64,000 nucleotides of DNA from Maribellus sp. CM-23 (GCF_021354595.1 NZ_JADWYJ010000003.1:682001-746000), one strand, 5' to 3'; shown: positions 28,668 through 38,578, numbered from the stretch's first letter. Notes: generated from the sequence alone by a model not told the origin. Numbers and translations are program-made.

Positions 28668-29873
28668 ATGTTACAAGTTAATCTTGCCGAGGATATCTAT
28701 TACCTGGGTTTTAACGACCGCCGGACCCATCTGTTTGAGAATATCTGGCCCATTCCGCACGGAGTTTCGTACAACAGTTACCTGATTGTTGACGAAAAAG
28801 TGGCTTTGGTTGATACCGTTGAACGTGCGTTTATTGATGATTACCTGGATTCGATCGAGGAAATTATCGGCGACCGCGAGGTAGATTACCTGATCATTAA
28901 CCACATGGAACCCGATCATTCGGGAGCTTTGAAGGCGATTGTTCACCGTTATCCGGGAGTTACGCTGGTGGGAAACAAGAAGACTTTTGATTATGTGGAA
29001 AGTTATTACCTGAAGCCAAACCACACCTTGATCGTTCACGACGATTCGGTACTGGATCTTGGAAAACACAAACTTCAGTTTCAAACCATCCCAATGGTAC
29101 ACTGGCCCGAAACAATGGTTACTTACGAAGAAACCAATAAAATTCTGTTTTCGGGCGATGCCTTTGGTAGCTACGGAACACTTGACGGTGGTATTTTTGA
29201 CGACGAGATCAATCTCGAGTTTTATGAAGTGGAAGTGATGCGCTATTTCACCAACATTGTTGGAAAATACTGTGCCCACACACAACGTGCGATTAAAAAA
29301 CTGGCGCCGCTTGATATTAAAATGATTGCCGCCACTCACGGTCCAATCTGGCGCAGTGACCTGAACTGGATTTTGACCCGCTACAACAAGTGGAGTTCTT
29401 ATGACCTCGACTGCGGGGTGGTAATTGTTTACGGTTCGATGTACGGAAATACAAAGAAAATGGCCGAGACCATTGCCCGTCAGCTGGCAGTTCGCGGTAT
29501 CAAAAACATCCGGGTTTACGATGCTTCAAAAACCCACTCGTCATACATCATCAACGATATATTCAAATACAAAGGTTTTATTGTTGGTAGTGCTGCTTAC
29601 AACAACGCAATGTTCCCGAATGTGGAAACGCTGCTGACTACCGTAGAGCACATGGCTCCGAAAAATCATTACCTCGGAATTTTTGGAAACTACTCGTGGA
29701 ATGGCGGCGGTGTGAAGAACCTGAAAACTTTTGCTGAGAACATTAAATGGGATTTGGTGTACGACCCGATTGAAGAAAAAGGGAACATGAAACCCAACAC
29801 CAGCGAAGAACTGATCAAACTTGCCAATGCAATGGCCGATAAGTTGCTGGAATCAACGCAGGATGAAAAATAG
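28668..29873 (+). CDS. A-type flavoprotein / flavodiiron protein (O2 or NO reductase)
   Basis: Flavodiiron proteins reduce O2 to water or NO to N2O and protect anaerobes. The 401-residue protein has the metallo-beta-lactamase-like di-iron domain with the HxExDH signature at 79-84 (HMEPDHSG), further ligands in VHWPETM and SGDAFG, and ATHGPIW near 225. The flavodoxin domain starts near 250 and has the FMN loop GSMYGNTKKMAE. There is no extra rubredoxin domain. I chose ATG 28668 because family members start at this point; the 18 residues encoded from 28614 are not conserved and a TAATTTTG -7-like box lies inside them at 28633-28640. Confidence 0.93.
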   Translation: MLQVNLAEDIYYLGFNDRRTHLFENIWPIPHGVSYNSYLIVDEKVALVDTVERAFIDDYLDSIEEIIGDREVDYLIINHMEPDHSGALKAIVHRYPGVTLVGNKKTFDYVESYYLKPNHTLIVHDDSVLDLGKHKLQFQTIPMVHWPETMVTYEETNKILFSGDAFGSYGTLDGGIFDDEINLEFYEVEVMRYFTNIVGKYCAHTQRAIKKLAPLDIKMIAATHGPIWRSDLNWILTRYNKWSSYDLDCGVVIVYGSMYGNTKKMAETIARQLAVRGIKNIRVYDASKTHSSYIINDIFKYKGFIVGSAAYNNAMFPNVETLLTTVEHMAPKNHYLGIFGNYSWNGGGVKNLKTFAENIKWDLVYDPIEEKGNMKPNTSEELIKLANAMADKLLESTQDEK

Positions 29874-29906
29874 AAAGTCATTCAGTTAATGGCTGAAACG
29901 ATATTA

Positions 29907-29939
29907 AAAGAGCTGTCCATGTGGGCAGCTCTTTTTTTT
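29907..29939 (+). terminator. Terminator after the flavodiiron gene
   Basis: A hairpin with an AAAGAGCTG / CAGCTCTTT stem is followed by eight T residues, 34 bases past the stop codon. Confidence 0.85.
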
Positions 29940-30003
29940 AGTATCGATGATTCAATTTTCTATGAAATGAGTGTTTTATTCAGTCAGTCTGTTTTTCTGC
30001 GTT

Positions 30004-30819
30004 TTACTTTTTGTAAACTTTTACATAATCAACGAGAAAGGTATCCGGCGCGCAGGCATTCTTAATTCCTTCAAGAGTTGATGGGATTTCCATACTCAGG
30101 ATCATGTACTGATCGATGTGTGACAGACCTTCGCTCAGTTCATGAAATTTCAGCCCGTCGATGTAAAACGCATATTTTTCAGGTGTCCACTCCAAGGCAA
30201 AAGTATGAAAGCCTTTCGACAACCCTTCCAAGGTGCTGTTCATAGCTCCCGAACTTTTCTGGTTAGGGCCGTACGCCCAATGTATGCAGTGGGTGAGGTG
30301 GTCGTCTCCCAGTCCTTTAAAATATTCGAAAATGTCGATTTCGGCACCAAAAGTCGCGGGGTCTTCACCTTGCGATATTTGTGGAGACTGCATCCAGAAA
30401 GCTGCCCAGGGACCACTGCCTTTTTGCAAACGGGCACGGCATTCAAAATAACCGTAAGTGGTATTAAAGGTTTCGTAGGTACCTACGGCGCTGCCCATAA
30501 TGCTGTCTTTTCTGATATCGTACATCAGGTGCAGATGCCCGTTATTAACCTTTACCATCGACGGATCGTTGTAGCCGATACGACGCGGGCCGGTTCCTCT
30601 TATTTTCCACTTTGTTTCATCCAGCTCCGAACCGTCAAACTGATCTTCCCAGAATAAGGTATATCCTTCTTTTTCAGGGCTGAAAACCTCTTGGGATAGT
30701 GCGGTGTTGGCAGGGGCTGCTTTTTCTTCTGCTTTTTTTACGGAAACCTGGCAGGCGGATAGTGCAACTGCTGACAGGGCAAGAGCTGCCAGTAAGCGGG
30801 CTACTTCTTTCGTTATCAT
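30004..30819 (-). CDS. Glycoside hydrolase family 16 lipoprotein (laminarinase/beta-glucanase-like)
   Basis: The 271-residue protein has a lipoprotein signal with lipobox LSAC and lipidated Cys23. A jelly-roll GH16 domain spans about 50-270. The catalytic motif ExDxxE is intact (Glu159, Asp161, Glu164 in GAEIDIFEYF), with Glu159 as nucleophile and Glu164 as acid/base in the family. The most likely substrates are beta-1,3- or mixed-linked glucans, or a related marine polysaccharide such as agar or carrageenan; the exact one cannot be settled by reading. It is a single gene with no susCD pair nearby. Confidence 0.88.
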   Translation of the reverse strand: MITKEVARLLAALALSAVALSACQVSVKKAEEKAAPANTALSQEVFSPEKEGYTLFWEDQFDGSELDETKWKIRGTGPRRIGYNDPSMVKVNNGHLHLMYDIRKDSIMGSAVGTYETFNTTYGYFECRARLQKGSGPWAAFWMQSPQISQGEDPATFGAEIDIFEYFKGLGDDHLTHCIHWAYGPNQKSSGAMNSTLEGLSKGFHTFALEWTPEKYAFYIDGLKFHELSEGLSHIDQYMILSMEIPSTLEGIKNACAPDTFLVDYVKVYKK

Positions 30820-31023
30820 AATCTTATTTATTAGGTTGATTGCTCGTGGATAACAGCCACAAACTTTCTGTCTAAATTAATAGATTATAAGGTGTTTCAA
30901 AACCAAATTGAGGATATAAATTCTAATTTGTGTTGTGTTTGGAAGATCATTTTATGTTCAGTCTGATTTTGCCCGGATTTTTTCTACTTTTATCAGATTC
31001 AAAAAATATAAACTTTAACCAAT

Positions 31024-31779
31024 ATGAATCTTTCAAGAAGAAATTTTCTGCTGAAATCGAGTGCAGGAGCAGCCGCTTTAGCGAGTATTCCGGGTATTGT
31101 ATCGGCTGCCATACCGGGTGAGAAAAAGGCAGGTTTGTTTAAAAAGGATGATGTTGTTTTGTTTCAGGGCGATTCAATAACTGATGCCGGCCGTGAGAAA
31201 GCAAAGGAATTGCCCAATAATGGTAGTTCGTTTGGAGGCGGGTATGCTTTTTTAACCGCTTCGTACTTATTAAACGCCATGCCCGAAAACAACCTTACTA
31301 TATACAACCGGGGAATTAGCGGGAACAAAGTTTTTCAGTTGGCCGATCGCTGGGACAAAGACTGCGTGGATTTAAAACCCAATGTGTTGAGTATTTTAAT
31401 CGGTGTGAACGATTACTGGCACAAGCGAAACGGTCATTACGACGGTACTGTGGAGATTTACGAAAATGACTACAGAAAATTGCTGGAGAGAACAAAAGCA
31501 GCCTTGCCCGGTGTGAAGCTTGTTTTGTGCGAGCCATTTTACGTGCTGGAAACTACCGCTGTGGATGAAACGTGGGTAGAACCGATGAAGCAATACCAGG
31601 CAGCGGCAAAACGCGTGTCTGATGCCTTTGATACGCTTTGGGTTCCTTTCCAGAAAGTATATGACGAGGCAATTAAACATGCCCCCGGAGCTTATTGGAC
31701 CGGTGATGGTGTGCATCCTTCGATGGCCGGAGCTCAACTGATGGCCGAGGCCTGGTTGAAAACAGTAGGCTTAAAGTAA
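31024..31779 (+). CDS. SGNH/GDSL-family hydrolase with Tat-type signal
   Basis: The 251-residue protein starts MNLSRRNFLLKSS, a twin-arginine-like export signal ending near residue 29. The SGNH blocks are present: GDSITDAG with Ser51 as nucleophile, GISGNK (block II), GVNDYW (block III) and DGVHPS with Asp228/His231 (block V). It probably deacylates carbohydrate esters in the periplasm. Its substrate is unknown. Its 3' end overlaps the convergent MATE gene by 9 bases. Confidence 0.88.
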   Translation: MNLSRRNFLLKSSAGAAALASIPGIVSAAIPGEKKAGLFKKDDVVLFQGDSITDAGREKAKELPNNGSSFGGGYAFLTASYLLNAMPENNLTIYNRGISGNKVFQLADRWDKDCVDLKPNVLSILIGVNDYWHKRNGHYDGTVEIYENDYRKLLERTKAALPGVKLVLCEPFYVLETTAVDETWVEPMKQYQAAAKRVSDAFDTLWVPFQKVYDEAIKHAPGAYWTGDGVHPSMAGAQLMAEAWLKTVGLK

Positions 31780-33072
31780 AGGTTTCAGTATCGCTTTTTT
31801 GTACAAAATGGTTTGAACCAAACCGCGAAAAAGCATAAACAGCAGCATTCCGAGCCAAAGTGCATGGTTTCCCCACAAGGGAGCCAGAAAATAATACACC
31901 GGCGCAAACACCGCAAAGGTTGAAATAAGCAGGGTATTACGCATGGCACGGGATGCTGTTGCTCCGATATAGATTCCGTCCCAGATAAAAGATGCAAAAC
32001 TGGCGATCGGTACTAAAACGATCCACGGAAGAAAAGGCCGGGCACTTTCGATTACTTCTGTTTGCGAAGTCAGTATCCGTAAAATCAAACTTACTCCCGG
32101 AAGGTACAAAAGCGTAAATCCCAGCGCAAGTGCGGCTCCCCAGTAAAATAACAGCTTTACTACTTTTTTTAGTTCTGTCAGCTTCCTGGCTCCGATGTAT
32201 TTTCCGGTAAGCGCTTCGCCTGCAAAGGCAAAGCCATCAATAAAAAACGAAAAGAACAACAACAGTTGAATCAAAAGTGAATTGACTGCTAAAATGGTGT
32301 TGTTCATACTGGCCGATTTAGAAGTGAAAAAAGTGAAAACAGCAATAATGCAGAAAGTCCGGATAAAAATATCGGTGTTTACTTTAAAAAACCGGGTGAG
32401 TACCTTTAGGTCCATTATCCCTTTCCGCGAGACAAAAACAGTCAGGTGCCGGTAGTGTTTGAAAAAGAAAATAGCTGCGATCAACAGTCCGGCATATTGC
32501 GATATGGCAGTTCCCAGTGCAACGCCGCTTGAATTCATGTGCAGTACAAACACGAAAAATGCACTGAGCAAGATATTAATAACATTTACCGAAATAGCGA
32601 CGATCATCGGAATTCGTGCGTTTTGCATGCCTAGAAACCAGCCGTTAAAAACAAACAAGCTCAAAGCGGCAGGCGCTCCCCACACCCGAATGCTAAAATA
32701 TGTTTTTGCCAGGCTTTCTACTTCCGGACTGCCGCCTATTATTTTAAAACTGGCCCAGGCAATCGGAGCCTGAAACAAGAGGATCAGAACACTGACAATA
32801 GCCACCAGCAAAAGCGCACGGGCCAGAATGGTAATTGTTTCTACTGTGTTTTTTTCGCCATAAGCCTGGGCGGTAAAGCCGGTAGTGCTCATTCGCAGAA
32901 AACTAAAGCCCCAGTAAATAAAGTTGAAAATCACACCGCCAATGGCAATGGCGCCAATGTAAATCTCCGAATCGAGATGCCCCACCAATGCCAAATCTAC
33001 CAAACCCAGTAAGGGAACGGTAATGTTGCTGACAATATTGGGAACGGCAAGCCTGAGAATTTTCTGATTCAT
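31771..33072 (-). CDS. MATE-family efflux transporter (DinF-like)
   Basis: The 433-residue membrane protein has about 12 helices in two homologous halves. It starts MNQKILRLAVPNIVSNITVP, the usual MATE entry, with PLLGLVDLALVGHL following. It uses a Na+ or H+ gradient to export drugs or metabolites. The DinF subgroup is suggested by length and the SFFIDGFAFAGEALTGKYIG stretch. A TACCTTTG -7-like box lies 22 bases upstream (minus strand, 33094-33101). Confidence 0.9.
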   Translation of the reverse strand: MNQKILRLAVPNIVSNITVPLLGLVDLALVGHLDSEIYIGAIAIGGVIFNFIYWGFSFLRMSTTGFTAQAYGEKNTVETITILARALLLVAIVSVLILLFQAPIAWASFKIIGGSPEVESLAKTYFSIRVWGAPAALSLFVFNGWFLGMQNARIPMIVAISVNVINILLSAFFVFVLHMNSSGVALGTAISQYAGLLIAAIFFFKHYRHLTVFVSRKGIMDLKVLTRFFKVNTDIFIRTFCIIAVFTFFTSKSASMNNTILAVNSLLIQLLLFFSFFIDGFAFAGEALTGKYIGARKLTELKKVVKLLFYWGAALALGFTLLYLPGVSLILRILTSQTEVIESARPFLPWIVLVPIASFASFIWDGIYIGATASRAMRNTLLISTFAVFAPVYYFLAPLWGNHALWLGMLLFMLFRGLVQTILYKKAILKPLL

Positions 33073-33104
33073 CCGGTGTTCTTAAATAAGCGGCAAAGGT
33101 AGAT

Positions 33105-33230
33105 GTTTTTAAATCAGTGAGACTATGATTTTGTTTTTCAAAATTATTTAGTTGAACTGATCCCGAGCTATTGTCGAGGGATTTTATGGAGTACATTCCC
33201 CGCATTTTGCTGCTAGGAGTTGATTTATTC
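33105..33230. repeat. Dispersed intergenic repeat, copy 1
   Basis: The segments AAATCAGTGAGACT, GAACTGATCCCGAG, a GGGATTTTATGGAGTACATTCC-like stretch, and GGAGTTGATTT occur in the same order as in 36918-37097. The TCCCGAG...GAGGGA core is a small inverted repeat. It lies between the MATE and sod genes and looks like a mobile or extragenic palindromic repeat, not a gene. Confidence 0.65.
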
Positions 33231-33379
33231 GCCTTTTTAACGGAAGTGTTAAGTCAAGAAAATCATGAATAAGCTGTTTCTTTTAGCTAACATAACGTTA
33301 CTAATCAGCGTGTTTTGAAAATTTATTTGCGGAGTCTATGAACAATAAAAGATTTCGATGTGTTTTATTAGTCGTTGTG

Positions 33380-33411
33380 TTTGGAATAATTCTAAATAGC
33401 CTTTATTTTTG
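33380..33411 (+). promoter_or_regulatory. Bacteroidota-type promoter of the superoxide dismutase gene
   Basis: TTTG (33380-33383), a 20-base spacer and TATTTTTG (33404-33411) match the TTTG-N19-21-TAnnTTTG consensus exactly. The start codon is 44 bases downstream. Confidence 0.75.
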
Positions 33412-33455
33412 TAAACGAGAATTAAATATGTTTTAATCTTTTAAGAATATACGAC

Positions 33456-34055
33456 ATGGCATTTGAATTAGGAAAATTAGGATACAGTTTTGACGCGTTG
33501 GAACCATATATCGACGCAAAAACAATGGAAATTCACCACGATAAACATCATGGTGGTTACACAACAAATCTGAATGCAGCAGTAGCAGGAACAGAATTGG
33601 AAGGCAAAAGCGTTGAAGAATTGCTTGCCGGAGTTTCGGGCCTGTCAGCAGCAGTAAGAAATAACGGGGGAGGTTTTTACAACCACAACTTATACTGGGA
33701 TATTATTGCTCCCGGTGGTGCACCTGCTCCGGAAGGCGTTTTACTGGATGCAGTAAAAGAATCCTTCGAATCATTTGAGAAATTTCAGGAAGCCTTCACC
33801 AAGGCAGCTTTGACTCGCTTTGGGTCAGGTTGGGCATGGTTGATTCTTCAAAATAATAAACTGGTGATTTCGTCTACGCCCAATCAAGATAATCCGCTGA
33901 TGGATGTGGCCGAAGTTCAGGGAACCCCGATTCTCGGGATTGATGTGTGGGAACACGCATATTATCTGAACTACCAAAACAGACGTCCGGATTATGTGAA
34001 AGCATTCTGGAATCTCATCAACTGGGATGAAGTCGCCAGGCGGTTTAAAGGTTAG
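33456..34055 (+). CDS. sodA: Superoxide dismutase, Mn-type by sequence
   Basis: The 199-residue cytoplasmic enzyme dismutates superoxide to peroxide and oxygen. Metal ligands are His27 (IHHDKHH), His77 (GFYNH), Asp163 and His167 (DVWEHAYY). The outer-sphere Gln144 in NQDNP, with Gly-Gly-Gly at 71-73, is the arrangement of Mn enzymes; Fe enzymes place the Gln before the WNH motif. Cambialistic use is possible. It has its own promoter and terminator. Confidence 0.94.
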   Translation: MAFELGKLGYSFDALEPYIDAKTMEIHHDKHHGGYTTNLNAAVAGTELEGKSVEELLAGVSGLSAAVRNNGGGFYNHNLYWDIIAPGGAPAPEGVLLDAVKESFESFEKFQEAFTKAALTRFGSGWAWLILQNNKLVISSTPNQDNPLMDVAEVQGTPILGIDVWEHAYYLNYQNRRPDYVKAFWNLINWDEVARRFKG

Positions 34056-34064
34056 TTGATTTTT

Positions 34065-34097
34065 GGTTTTTTCCCCGGGGCAGAGGGCTCCGGGGTT
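34065..34097. terminator. Terminator between sod and the unknown minus-strand gene
   Basis: A GC-rich CCCCGGGG / CTCCGGGG hairpin ends in TTTTTATTTTTT and follows sod by about 12 bases. On the other strand it is preceded by an A-run, so it could serve both convergent genes. Confidence 0.75.
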
Positions 34098-34105
34098 TTT
34101 ATTTT

Positions 34106-34834
34106 TTAGAAGGCCGAAGACATCTTTTTAATTTTGTGTACCTCCGCAAGTTTATTAAACTGCTCCTGAATACATTTCATCAAATCCAGGTTCATGCCCT
34201 CCGCAAAAACACGAATAAATTCTTTCACCGCTCCGTCCATTATAAATTTTCCCTGAACAGCATCAAACAGCTTACAGGAACTGTTGTTTCGAATGGTTGT
34301 CAGCACCGTCTCAAATTTTTGTGCAGGTATTCTGTGGTTGTGCAGAAAGTAGCCTTTGTTGGTTTCCTGCCGGTCAAAATAAAAGCCGGGTTCCACTTCT
34401 TCCAGATCAAATAATTTATGAATACGGGCATGTACATTTCCGGAGATATCGGTGCCGGTTAAAAACTCCATTCCCTCGTTTTGAAGACAGCTTTGCAGAT
34501 TGGCCAGTTGATTGTAATCAGGAAAAAACTTTATCCGAACAGCCGGAATTTGTTTTCCGTTAAAATTCAGAATCGCTGTTGCAAAGTTGATTTTATCCAG
34601 CAGGCATTTCTCGACGCTTTGTGACAGTGCCAATATTTCTTCCAGAAAGTAAAACTTCTTTACCAGTAAGAAAATGGAATTGGGCTGTGCATTTTTCTGA
34701 GGCAACTGGCCATAATAGTGAGCGTATGGCAACGTGGCTTCTGCAACGCAGGTGTTTGCCTGTATATGGCTTTTTAGCGGACTCAGCATCTCAACTTTTG
34801 TGATGGAGCCACAGACTTTTAAAAGTGCTTTCAT
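34106..34834 (-). CDS. Uncharacterised 242-residue cytoplasmic protein
   Basis: I do not recognise this family. The protein has no signal peptide or clear membrane helix, contains several cysteines (at about 8, 29, 87, 115, 206 and 221), and is of mixed alpha/beta composition. Its last 40 residues are helical and lysine-rich. The GTDISGNVHARIHKLFDLEEVEPGFYF stretch (given here only by its ends, about 146-172) has conserved-looking polar residues. Codon use matches its neighbours, so it is probably a real resident gene. It is convergent with sod and has no operon partner. Confidence 0.6.
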   Translation of the reverse strand: MKALLKVCGSITKVEMLSPLKSHIQANTCVAEATLPYAHYYGQLPQKNAQPNSIFLLVKKFYFLEEILALSQSVEKCLLDKINFATAILNFNGKQIPAVRIKFFPDYNQLANLQSCLQNEGMEFLTGTDISGNVHARIHKLFDLEEVEPGFYFDRQETNKGYFLHNHRIPAQKFETVLTTIRNNSSCKLFDAVQGKFIMDGAVKEFIRVFAEGMNLDLMKCIQEQFNKLAEVHKIKKMSSAF

Positions 34835-35203
34835 GACAGTAGGATTAGTGTTGATTCTTTTGTATTGAAAACGATAAAATCAACGCGAAAGTTACGACTG
34901 CTTCAGAAATTTATTGTTAACGAATGTTCGTATTATGCAGATGTGGGGTTGGGGATATTATCCCAAAGAAAATGATCATATGCTGAGTGGTAAAATGATT
35001 TTATTTTGTAAAATTAAGCTTCAGATTTAATCTTGAAAACCCTGAATTGTAATAATTTAATTGAAACGGCATTTTGAAATAAATGAGCGGGCAATTTAAA
35101 CCTAACTGATAATTATTCGTCAACAAGTAGAGATCTGAAACAATTTTATCGGGCTAAGACTGTTTTATACATTACCATTGAAAATAAACTAATCTGATTT
35201 TTC
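34835..35203. other. Non-coding gap before the M28 peptidase
   Basis: These 369 AT-rich bases separate divergent genes. I see no RNA gene, repeat or open frame of note. A TACCATTG at 35173-35180 resembles a -7 box but has no matching -33 element. Confidence 0.5.
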
Positions 35204-36880
35204 ATGAAAAAAATTACTGCTTTGTTACTCCTCTTTTTTGCTTGTAATGCTTTATTTGCTCAAGTCGAGGAACAAAAGGGGCTGGAGGCCATTACCATCG
35301 AATCGATTAAAGGACAGTTGGGATTTTTGGCATCGGACTGGACCGAAGGGCGTGCTGTAGGAACCAAAGGAGCTTACATGGCGGCAGATTATATTGCAGC
35401 CATGTTTCAGACATACGGTGTAAAGCCATTTGGCGACCAGGTTTATTCAAGACCCACACGTGCCGAGCTCATGGCAGGAATCAGACCAACGGCTTCGAAA
35501 AGTTATTTTCAGAGTTTTAGCCTGATTGAGTACGAGCCCGGGGATGAACAACAGCTTTCAGTAATAAGCGGCAAGCCGGGGAGTGAAAGTTCGATCGAGT
35601 TTAACTTCAAAACTGACTTTTATGTAAATACGGGTTCTGTCGGACAATCTGGCAAAGCAGGATTGGTTTTCGTTGGTTATGGCTTTCAGGATGAAGAAAA
35701 GGGCTACGACGATCTGAAGAAAGTTGACCTTAAAGGAAAAATAGCGGTTGTGCTGAGCGGATTTCCGGGGCACCGGGATTCTGCTTCGGTAGCATACAAA
35801 AAATTTGTACCGATGGATCGGTATGCTGTTTCCCGGGTAAGAGGCAGTAGATATGGGAATCTTGAAAAAGCCGGTGCAATTGCCATAATACGGGTTAGGC
35901 TTGACATAGATCCGACGCTGACTTGGGCTAGCAACCAGATTTATCCGGTGAAAGGAAATTATTACGAAGCCGACCAAGCCTTAAACAACTACTACAGTAC
36001 CCGGATGATGATGCCCGGAAAAGAAGTGGGAGTTAATCTTCCGGTCTTTTCTATAACACAGCGTGTTGCTAATGCAATAATTGCCGGTACCAATGTTGAT
36101 TTTGAAAAATTTGAAGAGGAGGCGGCGGCTAATCCCGTTCCAAAATCGGTGGAATTGAGCGGGAAATCAATTGCTTTTAAGACTACGGTAAAGTCTAAGA
36201 TTGTAAAAGCCAGAAATGTGGTGGGGTTTATCGAAGGCGAGAAAAAGGATGAATTTATTGTGGTGGGTGGACATTATGATCATTTGGGGAAACACGATGG
36301 CTGGATCTGGAACGGAGCTGATGACAATGCTTCAGGAACGGTTGGGGTAATGACCCTTGCCAAAGCTTTTATGGCCACCGGCAAGAAACCGGAACGTTCG
36401 GTTATTTTCGCTGCCTGGACAGCCGAGGAAAGAGGTTTGTATGGCTCAAAATATTTTGTTGAAAAGGCAAAAGAAAACGCCATGAATGTGGTCCTTAACC
36501 TCAATTACGATATGATTAGCCGCGATACTGAGTCGGACTCAGCAAAAAACAAGGCTGGGATGAGTTATACCAAGGCAAACCATCGGATAGAAGAAACAAC
36601 AAAGCAATTTATTGAAAAATACAACCTAAATCTGGATGTAAGTTACCGGGCTTCCGACCGTCCGAGGGGTGGGAGCGACCATGCTCCTTTTGCGGCTGAA
36701 AATATCCCGGTTTTCTACTTTATGGCTGCCATGCACCCCGATTATCATCAACCTTCTGATGAGCTTAACAATATCAACTGGGAAAAGATGCTGAATATTA
36801 TTAAGATCGGATTTTTGAATACCTGGCAATTTGCCAATTCGGATGATTGGATGAAAACTGATGCCGAAGCCGAAAAGTAA
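35204..36880 (+). CDS. Secreted M28-family metallopeptidase (aminopeptidase-like)
   Basis: The 558-residue protein has a signal peptide (about 1-20, ending LFAQ). An inserted protease-associated-type region lies at about 130-320. The zinc ligands of the co-catalytic M28 domain are visible: GGHYDHLG near 356, NGADDNASG near 369, AEERGLYGS near 407, NYDMISRD near 432 and GGSDHAPF near 490. It probably removes N-terminal residues from peptides in the periplasm or outside. It is a single gene, with an inverted repeat element downstream. Confidence 0.9.
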   Translation: MKKITALLLLFFACNALFAQVEEQKGLEAITIESIKGQLGFLASDWTEGRAVGTKGAYMAADYIAAMFQTYGVKPFGDQVYSRPTRAELMAGIRPTASKSYFQSFSLIEYEPGDEQQLSVISGKPGSESSIEFNFKTDFYVNTGSVGQSGKAGLVFVGYGFQDEEKGYDDLKKVDLKGKIAVVLSGFPGHRDSASVAYKKFVPMDRYAVSRVRGSRYGNLEKAGAIAIIRVRLDIDPTLTWASNQIYPVKGNYYEADQALNNYYSTRMMMPGKEVGVNLPVFSITQRVANAIIAGTNVDFEKFEEEAAANPVPKSVELSGKSIAFKTTVKSKIVKARNVVGFIEGEKKDEFIVVGGHYDHLGKHDGWIWNGADDNASGTVGVMTLAKAFMATGKKPERSVIFAAWTAEERGLYGSKYFVEKAKENAMNVVLNLNYDMISRDTESDSAKNKAGMSYTKANHRIEETTKQFIEKYNLNLDVSYRASDRPRGGSDHAPFAAENIPVFYFMAAMHPDYHQPSDELNNINWEKMLNIIKIGFLNTWQFANSDDWMKTDAEAEK

Positions 36881-36917
36881 AAGGTTTGACAATGCAACCA
36901 AATGAAATAGAAGACCG

Positions 36918-37100
36918 GTTAAATCAGTGAGACTCTGATTTCAGGAGCGATAGTGAACTGAAATTATGAAGTCGAACTGATCCCGAGGCATAGCCATCGG
37001 GATCTAATGGGGTCTATTCCCCGCCCTTTGGAGCGAACTAAGGAATATCATGCCTTTGGTATACCCCGTCTGCTCTGCGGCGGGGGAGTTGATTTTCTTT
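36918..37100. repeat. Dispersed intergenic repeat, copy 2
   Basis: This copy has AAATCAGTGAGACTCTGATTT, GAACTGATCCCGAG, a TCCCGA-TCGGGA hairpin, GTCTATTCCCCGC and later GGCGGGGGAGTTGATTT, so the outer CCCCGC/GCGGGG arms form a second, long stem. It matches copy 1 at 33105-33230 in order. It fills most of the 36881-37197 gap, where I see no gene. Confidence 0.65.
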
Positions 37101-37197
37101 CCGGTCTTTTTTTGTGAAATTTTTTCATCCAGCGAAGTAAATTATGTGGTAAAAAAATTTTATGTTCGTTTGATTATCTAATCTAAAAACCAAAAGG

Positions 37198-38541
37198 ATG
37201 AAGAAAGCACTTTGCCTGTTAGTCACCATTTTGACCGTTTTTTCCACCTATGCGCAGGACCAGCTTACCAAGCAGGGGTGGAATTTTGGCGCCTTGCCAA
37301 CCGTTACTTTTGATTCCGACCTGGGGTTTCAGTACGGTGGATTGATCAATCTCTTTCATTACGGCGATGGAAGTCGTTATCCTAAGTACGATCACTCGCT
37401 GTATCTCGAAGTTTCGCGTTATACAAAGGGAAGCGGAATTAACCGCCTGTATTACGATTCGGATCAGCTGATTGATGGATTGCAAACATCGCTTGACATC
37501 AGTTATTTGTCAGACCGTGCGTACGATTTCTTTGGTTTTAACGGGTACGATGCTGTGGTGAACAAAGATTGGTTTGACGACTCTAAAATTGATGAAGGAT
37601 ATCGGACAAGAATGTTTTATAAATACGACCGGAAATTGTTCCGCTTCAAGGTAGATTTAATCGGAAAACTTCACGGCGAAAAACTAAAATGGGTTGGAGG
37701 GATCAATTTGCTGAATTTTAAGCTGGGGCTTGTTGATGTTGAAAAACTGAACAAGGGCAAAGACGAAGCAGACAAACTTCCATCGCACGAAACGGAACCC
37801 GGTTTATTTCAGAAATATCAGGACTGGGGAATTATTTCTTCGGAAGAAGCTAACGGAGGCTTTGTGCCAACAGTAAAAGCAGGATTGGTGTACGACAGCC
37901 GCGACAACAAACCGAACCCAATGAAGGGGATCTGGACCGAGGCTGTTATTCTTGGGGCGCCAGAATTCCTTGGGGGCGAACAAAGTTTTGCCAAGCTGAG
38001 CCTGATTCACCGCCAGTATTTCACCATTATTCCCAACGACCTTTCGTTGGCATATCGCTTGGACTATCAAACCACTTTGGGCGGGAATGCGCCTTTTTAC
38101 TACCAAACGCAACTGATTACTTCGGTGCTAAAAGGTGCTACTTCAGAAGGACTTGGAGGCGCATCTTCGTTGAGAGGTGTTTTGCGTAACCGGGTTGTTG
38201 GCGACGGTGTTTTTCTGGGGAATTTGGAAGCCCGCTGGAAATTTACCCGTTTTAGCTTTATCAATAATAATTTCTATTTAGGGCTGAATGGATTTCTTGA
38301 TTTTGGTCAGGTAACAAAAAAGATTGACGTTAATACGGCCGGATTAATTAATGACGAAATCAACAATGAGTTCCCGGGGAGCTATTTTGAAAATGACGCT
38401 GAAAAAATGCACTATTCTTATGGGCTGGGCTTGCGTGTGGTTATGAATGAAAACTTTATTGTTCGCTGTGATTACGGCGTGGCAGCCAACGAACGCGACG
38501 GTGATTCCGGTCTTTATATCGGTTTAAATTATTTATTTTAG
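37198..38541 (+). CDS. BamA/Omp85-type outer-membrane barrel protein
   Basis: The 447-residue protein has a signal peptide (1-19, ending STYAQ). The remainder is a surface-antigen (D15) beta-barrel. The marker VYDSRDNKPNPMKG (about residues 230-243) and SLRGVLRNRVVGDG (about 323-336) are the conserved Omp85 barrel motifs. The C-terminal strand ends GLNYLF. It lacks POTRA domains, so it is not BamA itself; such barrels export or display proteins or lipids, but its role here is unknown. It may form an operon with the downstream beta-lactamase-fold gene (37-base gap). Confidence 0.8.
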   Translation: MKKALCLLVTILTVFSTYAQDQLTKQGWNFGALPTVTFDSDLGFQYGGLINLFHYGDGSRYPKYDHSLYLEVSRYTKGSGINRLYYDSDQLIDGLQTSLDISYLSDRAYDFFGFNGYDAVVNKDWFDDSKIDEGYRTRMFYKYDRKLFRFKVDLIGKLHGEKLKWVGGINLLNFKLGLVDVEKLNKGKDEADKLPSHETEPGLFQKYQDWGIISSEEANGGFVPTVKAGLVYDSRDNKPNPMKGIWTEAVILGAPEFLGGEQSFAKLSLIHRQYFTIIPNDLSLAYRLDYQTTLGGNAPFYYQTQLITSVLKGATSEGLGGASSLRGVLRNRVVGDGVFLGNLEARWKFTRFSFINNNFYLGLNGFLDFGQVTKKIDVNTAGLINDEINNEFPGSYFENDAEKMHYSYGLGLRVVMNENFIVRCDYGVAANERDGDSGLYIGLNYLF

Positions 38542-38578
38542 TTAACTGAACTATCTGAAACTAAACTAGAAACAAGCG

